From Pedobacter aquatilis (GTDB lineage Bacteria; Bacteroidota; Bacteroidia; Sphingobacteriales; Sphingobacteriaceae), in NCBI RefSeq assembly GCF_030409415.1, contig NZ_JAUFPW010000012.1, forward strand, positions 310,001-374,000: DNA of 64,000 nucleotides. Reading direction: 5' to 3'. Shown piece by piece: positions 38,128 to 47,700 of the stretch. The position numbers were made by a program, and so were the translations under genes. The notes beneath the pieces are model-generated. The model saw only the letters and a program-made list of their open reading frames with translations, ran no database searches and had not been told where the DNA came from. Numbering within the stretch: the stretch's first letter is position 1; every line of letters begins with the position of its first letter.

Positions 38128-39038
38128 TTTTGCTCAAATAGGGTTAGGTCCTTGGACACTACATGTGGAACGAGCGTAGCAATGTGATCTAAGATGGTCT
38201 GGTCATTGACTGGGAATAGTGAGGCGACCCTTAAGATGTGGATATTCCCTTTATGGCCTTTACGCTGGATATAGGTCCGGTCAAGGTATAGTTGATAATA
38301 TTCGTTTTTAAACCTGAAGGATATGGCCTTGTTGACAGGCTGGGTGATGTCGATGTTGTTTTTGGTGATCCATCCCAAGACCAGGAGAATGATCCTGTGG
38401 ACAGAATTGAAATGGATGTCGGGGCCAAAAAAGGATTGATCTGGCTGGTACTGTTTTTCACCCGCCGCGTAGTGCCGGGTATAGATATGGGAAAGCGATA
38501 CGTCGTTGAATATGACCTCCCCAAATTTTGAGGGTATGATAATCTCCGGGCGCTTCATTCCGAGAAAATAATCATAGACAATTTTGAAATGGATGTACCT
38601 GGACATCAGCATGATCTTTTTAAGTTTATGCTGGTACAGCCTGTTTTTGACCAGAAATCCGTTCCGCGAGAATTCGGGAAGCATTCGTTTGATTTCCCCT
38701 ATGGCTTCCTTGGCAATGTGCTGCAAGGTCTGTGAGGAATGGTTGGTGACCAGGACAACCCGTTCATACCAATCTTGAGCAAACTCATCCAGTTGCTGAT
38801 GGTCAGACTCTGACATTTTCAAGTGCTCCGGTACAGGGCGGTAATCCAGGTTCCTGAAATAGTAATCGCGAAACCTGTATTCGTCGCAAAAGGTAAACTG
38901 GTGCCTGATGTCCCTTGTAATGCTGGTGCAGAAAATCTCGACTTCGAATGGATCGGGCTGTTCGCCCTGTTCCAGTTTGTCGAAAATGCCGTGCATGATT
39001 GCATCATGTTCCTCTTGGGTTGTGGGTCTAAGCCTCAT
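38112..39038 (-). CDS. Uncharacterised protein downstream of HEPN genes, possible BECR-fold toxin-like C-terminus
   Basis: I do not recognise this 308-residue protein. The N-terminal ~150 residues are helical and charged. The C-terminal part reads VSLSHIYTRHYAAG, then a spacer, then YYQLYLDRTYIQRKG and ILRVASLFP. An H-x4-R-H motif followed by beta strands is loosely like the BECR-fold nucleases (barnase/EndoU/RelE-like), but this is a weak match. Its ATG overlaps the ancestral end of the preceding HEPN gene by 11 bp, so it was the last gene of that operon. With the premature stop upstream, its translation may now be reduced. Confidence 0.5.
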   Translation of the reverse strand: MRLRPTTQEEHDAIMHGIFDKLEQGEQPDPFEVEIFCTSITRDIRHQFTFCDEYRFRDYYFRNLDYRPVPEHLKMSESDHQQLDEFAQDWYERVVLVTNHSSQTLQHIAKEAIGEIKRMLPEFSRNGFLVKNRLYQHKLKKIMLMSRYIHFKIVYDYFLGMKRPEIIIPSKFGEVIFNDVSLSHIYTRHYAAGEKQYQPDQSFFGPDIHFNSVHRIILLVLGWITKNNIDITQPVNKAISFRFKNEYYQLYLDRTYIQRKGHKGNIHILRVASLFPVNDQTILDHIATLVPHVVSKDLTLFEQNEKPV

Positions 39039-40062
39039 CGATCGGAATTAGGATTGCGTTTTTGAGAAGCCAATTGATAAGGGCGAGCTTGCCGATCTGT
39101 AAAATCTCAATTCGCGTCAGGTATTCCTTTTGGCGTTCCTGTTCAGGCAGGTTATGGTATAAATGTTCTGTCCTTAGCTTCTCGCCGGTATGGACGATTT
39201 TGGACCGTAATTAATAATAGGCATTGAACTTCTTCTTGTTGCTGGGCGTGTCGCCGATGTATTTTAACATGTACTCCCGGTATTTTCTGTCCACGCCATA
39301 TACCAACTGGCCGCAATGTTCGCATTTCTCTGGTTTTACATCCCTGAACTCCAGATTGACCATCGTTTCCATTGCGGTGAAGGAGGCCAACAGTGAAAGT
39401 GTTTTCTTTTTGGCATACATCTCCATGGCTGAGACCGAGTAGTAGATCACAGAATCTACAACTGATTTCAGCTCATTAGGTAAGGAAAAATAGACTGCCA
39501 GACCAAAAAAGATGATTTCAGGGAACATTATTTCTTTCAGGTGGTCGGTGTCGCAGTTGGGATTATCTGCATAATATGCCTTATGGGGAAGGTATTGCAC
39601 CTCATCGACAAGCGGTACGGTAAATTCCGAGATCTGGAAATGTCCGGCCATTTCCGGCCAGGTAAATCCTCCGGTCATTATCCATTTTGTCGCCCAAAGG
39701 TCGGCTTCATCCCCTGGGTTATCATCCAAGATCGGCATGCCCCAGACGCCTTCAAAATCCGTATACCTAAAAAACAGGTGGTTGGTGAACAGGGAGAGCA
39801 GGGAAAGTATCCGGTCCTGTTTGGTAGAAGAGGTGGCGTTTCGGGAAAAGGATTCTTTGAGCTCCTCGAATGCGGTTTCTACTTCGATCTTGTCCTCAGG
39901 TGAGGTCCAGTATTCCAGCACAAGGGGAAAGTGCGATTGCAGCTTTGAAAAAGGCATGTTCGGTAAGTCCAAAGGGTAAATCTGGAACAGATCCTCATAC
40001 CGAAAGAACCCCTTCAGGGGGACTTTAGTGAATACGATTGTCTTGTGGAACGTTTTTTCCAT
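39028..40062 (-). pseudogene. HEPN-domain protein interrupted by a stop just before its RX4-6H motif
   Basis: The open part is 283 residues and ends at TAA 39211-39213 after KKKFNAYY. In the same frame the text continues LRSKIVHTGEKL... for 60 residues to TAG at 39028-39030. Read through, residues R286-S-K-I-V-H291 make a HEPN RX4H motif, preceded by a half zinc site CEHCG (near 259). This is the usual architecture of HEPN proteins ending in LRSKIVHG. The intact end would overlap the next gene by 11 bp, as expected in an operon, so the stop is a recent lesion. As it stands, the product lacks the catalytic motif. Confidence 0.75.
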
Positions 40063-40072
40063 ATCCCTGGTC

Positions 40073-41335
40073 TTAAAATGAATTTACCGTTTTCAATAGA
40101 TCTGAATTGGCGACATGTATTTCAATTTCCGGGTTTTCCAGTCCCATTTGCTTTAACATGGACAAAATCAGCAAGACTTTTATTTTTTCGCTCATCTTTA
40201 GGAGCGCTATCCCGCTCAGGATCTTTTTGCCGGAATCTTTTTGATAGAGATGGGCATAATAATTTCTCGAATCATTTACTTCCTGGGCATCTACCTTGAT
40301 CCTAGAAATGAACGAAAGATCCTTGAATATCCGCTGAACATTGGAAATGGCAGCGATCAGGTTGCCGGTTTTAGCCCCGTTGTTTTTTAAAAAGCGGTGG
40401 TAAAATCCTTCGATTGCAAAGGCCAGGATCATAAAATCGGTGCTTCGAAAATTAGGCCTGTCCAAAATGGCTTCCATTAGATGTACACGTATTGGGAACA
40501 TGTCTCCGTTGGTGTCATACCAGGATTTAAGGACATTACCCAGGTTGGCCTCAAATCTGCCAAAGTTATATAAAAAAGCCTTGTTTTTTATCTCATACCG
40601 CGCTCCGCGTTCCAAAAATACATAGTTGATAAATTCTCCGCTCGATTTTTCCCTGACCTTTATAAAGTCATAGGGAACTGCCTGCAATAACCCCAGAGAA
40701 ATGAAACTCCTGAACACTTCCATTCTTCGCAACAGATCCCATATCGAAAGCAGTTGATCCTTGGTGGAAATGCTAGCCGTGGACAGGTTTGTGATGGTAC
40801 AAACTCCGTTGCTACGCCAGGCAAGTGCCTGAAGGTTAAGCTCCAGTGCGAAATCATCCTCAATCGGGTACTTTCTGCTGAAAGACTAGTCCGGGTTATA
40901 TTCAATCGTTGTGTGGTAAAATTTTGGTTTTACCATAACGTGCTCCATCTTGTAGGCATCTTTTCCAAGCCAGCGCTCAAGTTGTGGGAAGTCTACCTCG
41001 ATCTGATCGAAAACAGCCTCCAGGGGATTCTGCTGATGCTTGCCCTCTATGAAAGCACTCGCGCTATAACTCGTTAGCGGCACGGCATATGTCGTAACGG
41101 TACTGGAGCCGTAACATTCATGAAGGGAGATTTTTTTACCGGTACTTGTGATCCCGTAAATTACTTCATGCTTGCGGCCATCAAAATATGCAGTGAAATC
41201 GGTGCACTGCATCAAATCGCCGATCAATTCCAGCTTGATCACCTTTCCGGGCTCATAGGTCAGAATTCCGCCAACTTCAATCTCTGGTGAACTTGGGAGA
41301 AACCATATTCCCTTTATTTCTCGCTTTTCATTCAT
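40073..41335 (-). pseudogene. apeA: ApeA-like anti-phage HEPN protein with an in-frame TAG
   Basis: Residues 1-149 are an ApeA N-terminal domain 1 (IKGIWFLPSSPEIEVGGILTYE at the start is characteristic). A TAG at 40886-40888 follows EYNPD. The same frame continues without shift to 40073, giving 420 residues in all. The C-terminal part has a HEPN motif, R357-N-Y-Y-A-H362, in NDSRNYYAH. ApeA is a single-protein HEPN defence effector thought to cleave RNA on infection. The lesion removes the catalytic domain unless the stop is suppressed. A TGG to TAG change would explain it. The second HEPN gene follows 10 bp downstream. Confidence 0.8.
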
Positions 41336-41453
41336 GTTTTGAGAGATAAGGTATTCATTTTAATGCATTTAAAATCTTAACGGAACATCCTGGCTAGCGG
41401 GAAAATATCTACTTCAAGTCACTAACTGCCCTGTAATGAGGACCGAGGAACGT

Positions 41454-42395
41454 TTAATTTAATAATGCCTTTAGTTTTTCAGTGAAATCTGCCGCAGAAC
41501 CCACCTGGATGAGCTTACAGGGTCTTGATGAACCGGAAAGTTCGTTAAGTTCCTCGAACCTATGCTGAGACATCTTTGTCAGTTCATTGTTGTGTACGAA
41601 CCAGAATTCACCCTGTTGTCCTTTTTGTTTGTGGAAGAACTTTTGTATCGAAGACAGACCGACCTTGCTACTGGTGAGGTATTTGACCTCTACGTATATG
41701 GTTCTTTGCTTGTAAGTGAATTCGATGTCAAAGCCCCAGCCCCTTGGATCATTTTGCCAGACCATTTCAATACCGGGATAGTTTTGCAGGGCCTTAACGA
41801 TTTCGCTTTCAAAAGTATACCCGTTGCGTTGGCCAATAAATTCAGCCTCGACCTGGCTGACCTGATTGCTGATTTCTTCCTGGGTTTCCTTTTCCTTGAG
41901 GTATCTGAGGTAATAGCCGTAAACGGCAGCGCCTGTTGCAGCCAGGGTAAAGATCGCCGATAACCAGCCTAGCAGGGGAACGGAACTTTTCTTTTCTTCT
42001 ACTTTATGTAAATTCGGTGGGATGGTCTTTCTGATCAGCTGGGATTCGGCGATCAGTTGCCTTCTTTTTTCTAGCGGTAAAAATTTATCGTCCATGAAAG
42101 ATGCCTCCACCTTGATCATGATCTGCTCATCGGTGAGGGGATAGCTTTTATTGAGAATGATTTCCTTTGATTTGACCAGCGACTGTATCTCTGGGTAGGT
42201 GCAGATGGAATCGCTGAAGATCAGTTCTTTGATCGATTGCTCCAGGTTCGCCTGGGCATTGTAAAATTTCTGTTTTTCTGCATCTTCCAACCACGCGGGG
42301 ACGTAGTAAACCCCAAAGTAGATGGACAGGATGATCCCGATCAAACTCATGATGTTTGAAAGGTTTTTAACGAAGATGTTCCAGAGCGCTTTCAT
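41454..42395 (-). CDS. Membrane-anchored PD-(D/E)XK (Mrr-like) nuclease
   Basis: This 313-residue protein has two predicted membrane helices (about 12-31, IMSLIGIILSIYFGVYYV, and 145-165, LGWLSAIFTLAATGAAVYGYY) enclosing a ~110-residue extracytoplasmic or helical loop. Its C-terminal Mrr-type nuclease domain has E in FESEIVKAL, then GFDIEF with the catalytic Asp, then YVEVKYL (E-x-K). The domain should face the cytosol. It is the first gene of the minus-strand run and precedes ApeA by 118 bp. Membrane-tethered restriction domains are found in some phage-defence proteins acting at DNA entry, so a role in stopping incoming DNA is inferred. Confidence 0.68.
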   Translation of the reverse strand: MKALWNIFVKNLSNIMSLIGIILSIYFGVYYVPAWLEDAEKQKFYNAQANLEQSIKELIFSDSICTYPEIQSLVKSKEIILNKSYPLTDEQIMIKVEASFMDDKFLPLEKRRQLIAESQLIRKTIPPNLHKVEEKKSSVPLLGWLSAIFTLAATGAAVYGYYLRYLKEKETQEEISNQVSQVEAEFIGQRNGYTFESEIVKALQNYPGIEMVWQNDPRGWGFDIEFTYKQRTIYVEVKYLTSSKVGLSSIQKFFHKQKGQQGEFWFVHNNELTKMSQHRFEELNELSGSSRPCKLIQVGSAADFTEKLKALLN

Positions 42396-42706
42396 GATAA
42401 TTAATTTTCAGCTTTAAAGATAGGCATTTGGGTCATATAGCTACGAACTTGGTTTTTATCAGTGAAGTTCTAACTGTGCTTTGCCCGAAACAGCCTCGAT
42501 TGCTTTTGCCGAGTGGATTACAGTGATTTTCTTTCTTTTATTTTTTTACTTGATGGTGCCTCAACTGGATAAACCGGAGTAGATTGACCCCGTCTTACCA
42601 ACAGTGGATTTGTTGTAAGTTTTTGATTGTCTGCATATTTTTAAATTGGCGAGAAGGGGTCAAATACATTGTTATCTCCACATAGAATGGAATTTCCGTA
42701 AAAAAC

Positions 42707-42739
42707 AAAAACCTGCAAATGTTTGATTTGCAGGTTTTT
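42707..42739. terminator. Strong hairpin terminator next to the tRNA 3' fragment
   Basis: A 14-bp perfect inverted repeat (AAAAACCTGCAAAT / ATTTGCAGGTTTTT) encloses a 5-nt loop with T runs on both strands. On the minus strand it follows the tRNA 3' end by 22 bp, the usual place for a tRNA terminator, so it is probably the original terminator of that tRNA. Confidence 0.75.
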
Positions 42740-42761
42740 AGCGTTTTTGACATTGATTTTG

Positions 42762-42786
42762 TGATCCCGATGGGACTTGAACCCAT
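42762..42786 (-). other. tRNA 3'-end fragment (T-arm plus acceptor strand), candidate attachment-site scar
   Basis: On the minus strand ATGGG-TTCAAGT-CCCAT forms a perfect T-stem and loop, followed by acceptor strand CGGGATC and A. No D-arm, anticodon arm or matching GATCCCG 5' strand is found upstream, where an unrelated 12-bp inverted repeat lies instead. Such 3' tRNA pieces are left when an element integrates into a tRNA gene. The intact tRNA should lie elsewhere. Confidence 0.7.
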
Positions 42787-42793
42787 ATCTTAG

Positions 42794-42824
42794 TATGTGA
42801 AATTAGGTAACTTAATTTCACATA
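42794..42824. repeat. 12-bp perfect inverted repeat beside the tRNA fragment
   Basis: TATGTGAAATTA and TAATTTCACATA are separated by 7 bp (GGTAACT). The palindrome starts 8 bp from the T-arm, replacing tRNA body sequence. It could be a recombinase-binding site of the integrated element or an operator for the XRE gene at 42934. The rest of the 42396-42933 gap holds only the terminator and tRNA fragment. Confidence 0.6.
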
Positions 42825-42933
42825 TAAACCACAAGTTATGAGAATCTAATCATTTATAATGATATGCCATAGTACTTAGCGGTTCGCTATTTATTTATAA
42901 AATCTTATCTAAATAATATTGGCGCTCAGTATC

Positions 42934-43164
42934 TTAATCTTTAGTAAATTCTTTAATGTTACTTTTGCTCCAATCACTTGGATTCAGAAGACTTCTAATG
43001 TCGACTCTCAAAAATTCAGCTATTTTATTTAGAGTTCCAAGTGGTGGTTGCTGTTTGTTATTTACCCATCTTGACACAGTAGACTTTCTAACCTCTAAGA
43101 ATTTGACTAAATCTTTATTCCCTGCATTTTTTTCTTTCAAAACCTCACCAATTCTATTAATCAT
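42934..43164 (-). CDS. XRE-family HTH regulator
   Basis: This 76-residue single-domain protein has the HTH at about 15-45 (NKDLVKFLEVRKSTVSRWVNNKQQPP) and a typical XRE tail (LNKIAEFLRVDIRSLL). It stands alone beside the candidate attachment site, with no gene downstream on its strand for 500 bp. It may be a leftover regulator of the integrated element. A nearby palindrome (42794-42824), downstream of the gene, is a possible site for it. Confidence 0.75.
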   Translation of the reverse strand: MINRIGEVLKEKNAGNKDLVKFLEVRKSTVSRWVNNKQQPPLGTLNKIAEFLRVDIRSLLNPSDWSKSNIKEFTKD

Positions 43165-43352
43165 AAATAATTAGATAAAAAGTTGCTTTTTTTAATCAAC
43201 TTTATTATATTTGTTATTAGTTAATTATAGCGACAAATAGAGTAGGGTATATCCTGCTTTTTACGATGTCACTCATGATAGAAAACCGTCAAACTTTCGC
43301 ATGAGCTGAACGTGAGTTCGCCATTACTATTGAGTTTTGTTATCTTCGCGAT

Positions 43353-43470
43353 ATCTTATATTCAATAGGGCGGGCTTCATGTTAGTCTTTTGCGAAACTC
43401 AGATTTCGATTTGAGCGGTTCTTGACGGTACCACTATCAAAAGCTTTGAAGTCCGCCCTATTGGTTTTTC
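43353..43470 (+). ncRNA. Candidate structured small RNA, about 115 nt
   Basis: The ends 43363-43379 and 43447-43463 form a 17-bp stem (CAATAGGGCGGGCTTCA with TGAAGTCCGCCCTATTG). The single mismatch is a G-U pair only if the plus strand is transcribed. Inside, CTCAGAT-TTCG-ATTTGAG is a second hairpin with a UUCG tetraloop. TATCTTCG (43341-43348) resembles a -7 element placed to start the RNA near 43355, and a T run (43464-43469) follows the stem. No family is recognised (not tmRNA, SRP or tRNA). No gene overlaps it. Confidence 0.5.
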
Positions 43471-43532
43471 ACTGATTCGGCTTTTCTTCTCTTTTATTGA
43501 GTCCACATCGTTTACATAAAAATTAACCGTTT

Positions 43533-43640
43533 ATGAAAACGAAAAAATTAAGCGCCATCAAAACGATTCACCTCAAGGAAATGATTCGTAATTATTCCCT
43601 ACAACTACTATTAAAGAACGTTATTTGTTCTCCATCGTAA
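43533..43640 (+). CDS. Possible 35-residue peptide or SusC N-terminal remnant
   Basis: ATG 43533 opens a 35-codon frame beginning MKTKKLSAIKTIHLKEMIRN, similar in style to the N-termini of Bacteroidota SusC-type or FecR-associated proteins, and stops at TAA 43640. It lies 63 bp after the RNA candidate. It may be a truncated leftover. The rest of 43641-43973 shows nothing I can support. Confidence 0.25.
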   Translation: MKTKKLSAIKTIHLKEMIRNYSLQLLLKNVICSPS

Positions 43641-43973
43641 TATGAGCCAGAATTCCAAGTAAAGATATAGCCTAAAATAGCACAGGCTAGTGTGAAGAAA
43701 GCACACAAAGTCCCGGCGGGTTAATTTAGCTTGGTACCAGCCCTTTATTGCTGTTTAGGCAAAGGTGCAGTACAATGGTTTTTCGCAATCCCAAGGTAAG
43801 TATCTTTTTCCGAATAACAAATATGGTTTACCGTATCCGCATATTTTTTATGTGGGAGGGCTGGTTATTGCCTTATACTTTCAATAATTAATTACCATAA
43901 TCCCAATCCGTATGTGCCTGATACACTTTTATCTATTTGACAGGCTTTACGCATTGAAGCCGAAAAATCCAGA

Positions 43974-44060
43974 GTGATAATATATCCGGGCAGGCCTAGC
44001 ATACAGGTTAAATGAAAAATAGGTTCTTATTATAATGCACCTGCCCGGATATATTATCAC
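43974..44060. repeat. 21-bp perfect inverted repeat upstream of tlpA-susCD
   Basis: GTGATAATATATCCGGGCAGG (43974-43994) recurs exactly inverted at 44040-44060, with a 45-bp spacer that is AT-rich. It ends 35 bp before the ATG of the thioredoxin-like gene. As RNA it would form a 21-bp stem in the leader. As DNA it resembles the flanking repeats of invertible segments, though the spacer is short. Confidence 0.7.
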
Positions 44061-44095
44061 CTTATTCTTTAAACCAACTAAACCAGCTTTTTGAA

Positions 44096-44743
44096 ATGAA
44101 AAAATTAACGATAAATGTCGTAAGGGCATTACTATGCCTTATAGTGAAGAGTTTTCTTATCTGCATGTTCTTAACGATACTACTGACTTTACTGTTAACT
44201 GCAAGCAGTAGCTTAGCACAACAACAACAACAACAAAAAGTTGTCTCCACTCGGTTAAATGTAGGTCAGCAGATACCAGACGAACTTTGGAACGCTTCAT
44301 TAGTTTCTGTTTCCGCGGAAACAGAAAAATTAATTTCCTTACAGGATTATAAAGGCAAAGCAATTATTATCGACTTCTGGGCCTCATGGTGTTCAGTCTG
44401 CCTTAAAAATATGCCTTTGCTCGATAGCATCCATAGTGCAAGAAAGCCGCAGCTACAGGTATTGATGATGAACGCAAGTTCGAGCAAGATAGGCTTTACA
44501 AAAGAGAAGCAGTTTATCAGGGATTTTTTGACCAGGCATCCGGAGTTTTCAACACCCATTGTCCTTCGCAATGACACCCTGCAAATTCCTTTTAGCCTAA
44601 AAACTGTTCCGCAGTACGTCTGGATAGGAGCCGATGGAAACATTAAGGCCATCACTAGTCACGAAAAATTAACCGATCAAAACATTAACAAATTCTTGTC
44701 CGGCGCAGAATTAAATATGGAGGAAGTAAACGATGATGAATAA
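44096..44743 (+). CDS. TlpA-like thiol-disulfide oxidoreductase
   Basis: This 215-residue exported thioredoxin-fold protein has a hydrophobic N-terminus (about 17-38), an Ala-Gln cleavage region with a poly-Gln run, and the active site WCSVC (C99, C102) in IIIDFWASWCSVC. The cis-Pro strand is visible as LKTVPQYVWIGADG. It works in the periplasm, reducing or shuffling disulfides. It overlaps the SusC gene start by 11 bp, so the two are translated together. Bacteroidota often place such proteins with SusCD pairs that import metal- or thiol-related substrates. Confidence 0.8.
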   Translation: MKKLTINVVRALLCLIVKSFLICMFLTILLTLLLTASSSLAQQQQQQKVVSTRLNVGQQIPDELWNASLVSVSAETEKLISLQDYKGKAIIIDFWASWCSVCLKNMPLLDSIHSARKPQLQVLMMNASSSKIGFTKEKQFIRDFLTRHPEFSTPIVLRNDTLQIPFSLKTVPQYVWIGADGNIKAITSHEKLTDQNINKFLSGAELNMEEVNDDE

Positions 44744-47700
44744 AAGAAATATAGATGTACATGCAAGGAAATGGAACGTTTTACTTATAGCTTTAGCATT
44801 ACTCTTGATTTTGCTTTCAGCTTTAGGCAGCTCAGCGCAACAAACTCACGTGTTAACTGTCAAGGGTAAAATCCGCTTTTCTGATCTCAATGTTAGAGCG
44901 ACCATATCAACGCTTCATAATGGACGCTCACAATCTAATGAAAATGGAGATTTCTCGATGAACATTCGCCAGCTTCCCGATACCTTAACTGTTCAGGCTT
45001 TAGGGTATGAGAAACAGCAGTTTGCGATTTTAACTGGCCGGGAAGAATTTTTAGTCAACATGAAATCAAGTGCTATGGAGCTCGATAGTGTTGTTGTAAG
45101 TACAGGATACCAAGTGAGTAAAGCGAATGAAATCAACGGAAGCATTGCGGTTATTTCCTCCGCGCAGTTAAATGTTAGGGGCGGCTCAAATATCCTGGAT
45201 CGCCTTTTAGGTCAGAGTTCAGGCTTAGTGATGAATGTGGGCAAAAGCACAGGCAATGTAATGAACAAAACAGGCTTAAGCGTGCGTGGTTTGGGTACCA
45301 TCAACGGTCCGCTAGACCCGCTGATTGTGCTAGATGGTTTTATTTATGAAGGCAATATTGCTAACCTGAATCCTAATGATATCGAGCAGGTGTCGATTTT
45401 AAAAGATGCATCCGCCGCTTCTATCTGGGGAGCAAGGGCAGGAAATGGCGTTATCGTATTGACCAGTAAGAAAGGAAAATTTAATCAGACTTTTAGTATT
45501 GATGCATCAGCAAGCGCAATGGTGAAATCACTCCCTAATCTAAACGCCTACAAAGAAATGAGCGCTGCGGATTATATCGAGAGTGAGCGGGTTATGTTCA
45601 ACGGTGGCTATTTTAATAACCGGATTTCCTCAACTCCTTATTTAGCCTTAAGCCCAGCGGTGGAGCTTTTATTAAAACAGCGTCGTGGGCTAGCCGGGAG
45701 CGCGGAAACAGAGGCAGCACTGGATGCTTTAAAACTAAATGATAGTAAGTCTGCATACTTAAATGAATTTTACACCAGGGGTCTTATTCAGCAATACAAT
45801 GTGAATATTAAGGGTGGCGCGGAGCGTTATTCCTATCTAATTGGTGGCGCTTTTGAGGATGTTCTTGGAGAAACTTATGCCAGTTCCAAAAAATTAAACC
45901 TTAACTTTTCGCAGGAAGTAAAAGTATCTTCTAAACTTAGTTTTTCTTCAAAGATTTACTTAACGAGCAGCAAAGCCCTTTCTGGCCGGCCGGCATTTAA
46001 CTCCATTTTGGTTGGCGGACGCGTATTGCCTTATCTCTCTTTCAGGGACGCGCAAGGCGAAGCCTTGCCAGTGGCAATGAACTACCGATGGGCCTATACA
46101 GATACGCTTGCCAATTCACGGCTGCTAGACTGGAAATATTATCCAGCGCAGGAGTATGAACATCAAAGGACGACAATTGACGCCAGGGAACTTTTTGCTA
46201 ATGCAGGCTTGAATTACCGCGTGCTGGATTTCTTAAATGCCTCACTTAGCTATCAATATCAGCGCCAGCGTAGCTCTTCCGATGCATTAACCGATGAAAA
46301 CAGTTACGCATCACGAAACCAGATCAATAGTTATAGTCAATACAACCGTGCAACCGGCGTAGTAACCTACCCAATACCGAGGGGCGGCATCAGCTACCTT
46401 ACCGAAAGCATACAGTCGAGTTATACAATTCGGGGGCAGCTAAGTGGCGATAAAGCTTTTGGCGATCACCGGATTAATGCATTTGCTGGTGCTGAAATCC
46501 GCGAGGTATCTTCAAATAGCTTTAGTCTTAGAAGGTTTGGCTACAAGGAAGATCCGCTCACCTCAGTCGATATCGATCCGGTGAACCTTTATAGAAATAT
46601 ATTGACAGGTAGCAATTCCAGGCTTTCTTCGTCAGGCTTGCCAACTTCCAAAACCTACCGTTTTTTAAGCAGTTATGCCAACGCAGCCTATACCTTTAAG
46701 GGTAAGTATACCTTATCGGGCAGCGCAAGGGTAGACGGGTCTAACATATTTGGCGCCTCCACCAATGATAAGTTTAAGCCACTATGGTCAGCGGGGCTGG
46801 GATGGTCCCTATCAGATGAACCGTTTTACAAAATTGCCTGGATGCCCAGGCTGAAGTTTAAAGCTACCTATGGGTACAGTGGGAATGTGGATATGACCAA
46901 AACAGCGCTTTCTGTTGGCACAACAGCAACAGCTTCACTCACCGGGCTGCCTTACACCCGCATCACCTCTATCAATAACCCATCATTGCGCTGGGAACAA
47001 CTCTCGCAGCTGAACTTGAGTGCTGAGTTTTCGATTCCAGATAACAGGCTTTCCGGTACCCTTTCTTTTTTCAGAAAAAGAGGGACTGATCTCTATGGGG
47101 CAGCATTATACGACCCTACCACATGGGGAGGAGCGGCTACACTGGTGCGAAACGTTGCGGACATGAGCGGCCGGGGGGTAGAGCTTGATTTGCATTCAAT
47201 TAACCGTCGCGGGAATTTATTTAGCTGGAGCAGTGACCTTTATTTCAACTATAATGATTCACGAACCCTGAAATATTATGACCGTTCAGGTATTGGGGTT
47301 GCAGGATTCTTAGGCGGGAGTAACACTATCGCGCCTGTGGAAGGCAAACCGCTATATTCTATGGTTGCCTACAAATATGCAGGACTGGATAATCAAGGCA
47401 GTCCCATTGGCTACCTGAAAGGCGAAAAAAGCACGGATTACGCTGCTATTGTTACTGAATCGCGAACCACGGGAGATAATCTGGTTTATAAGGGTTCTTC
47501 AGTCCCACTCTTTTACGGCTCTCTAATTAATACGCTTCGATTTCAGCAGTTGTCTCTTTCTTTCAACTTTTCCTACAGGCTAGGGTATTATGCGATGAAA
47601 GAAAGCTTTACTTCTTCCCAGCTTATCGATAACGGGAGAGGGCATAGTGATTACGCGCTGCGCTGGCAAAAACCGGGTGATGAGTTAATTACAAGTGTTC

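Noticed and set aside
31689-41335. UGA or other stop-codon recoding as the cause of the in-frame stops
   Set aside because: All three stop codons are involved (TGA, TGA, TAG, TAA) and the same codons end normal genes nearby. One gene also has a frameshift, so mutation is simpler.
42595-42786. Minus-strand 63-residue reading frame (MGSSPIGITK...)
   Set aside because: It is a translation of the tRNA fragment and terminator, a known source of spurious proteins.
42762-42830. Intact tRNA gene on the minus strand
   Set aside because: Only the T-arm and acceptor 3' strand are present; there is no anticodon arm, D-arm or 5' acceptor strand.
43353-43470. Retron ncRNA
   Set aside because: The terminal inverted repeat is suggestive, but no reverse transcriptase gene lies in the window.
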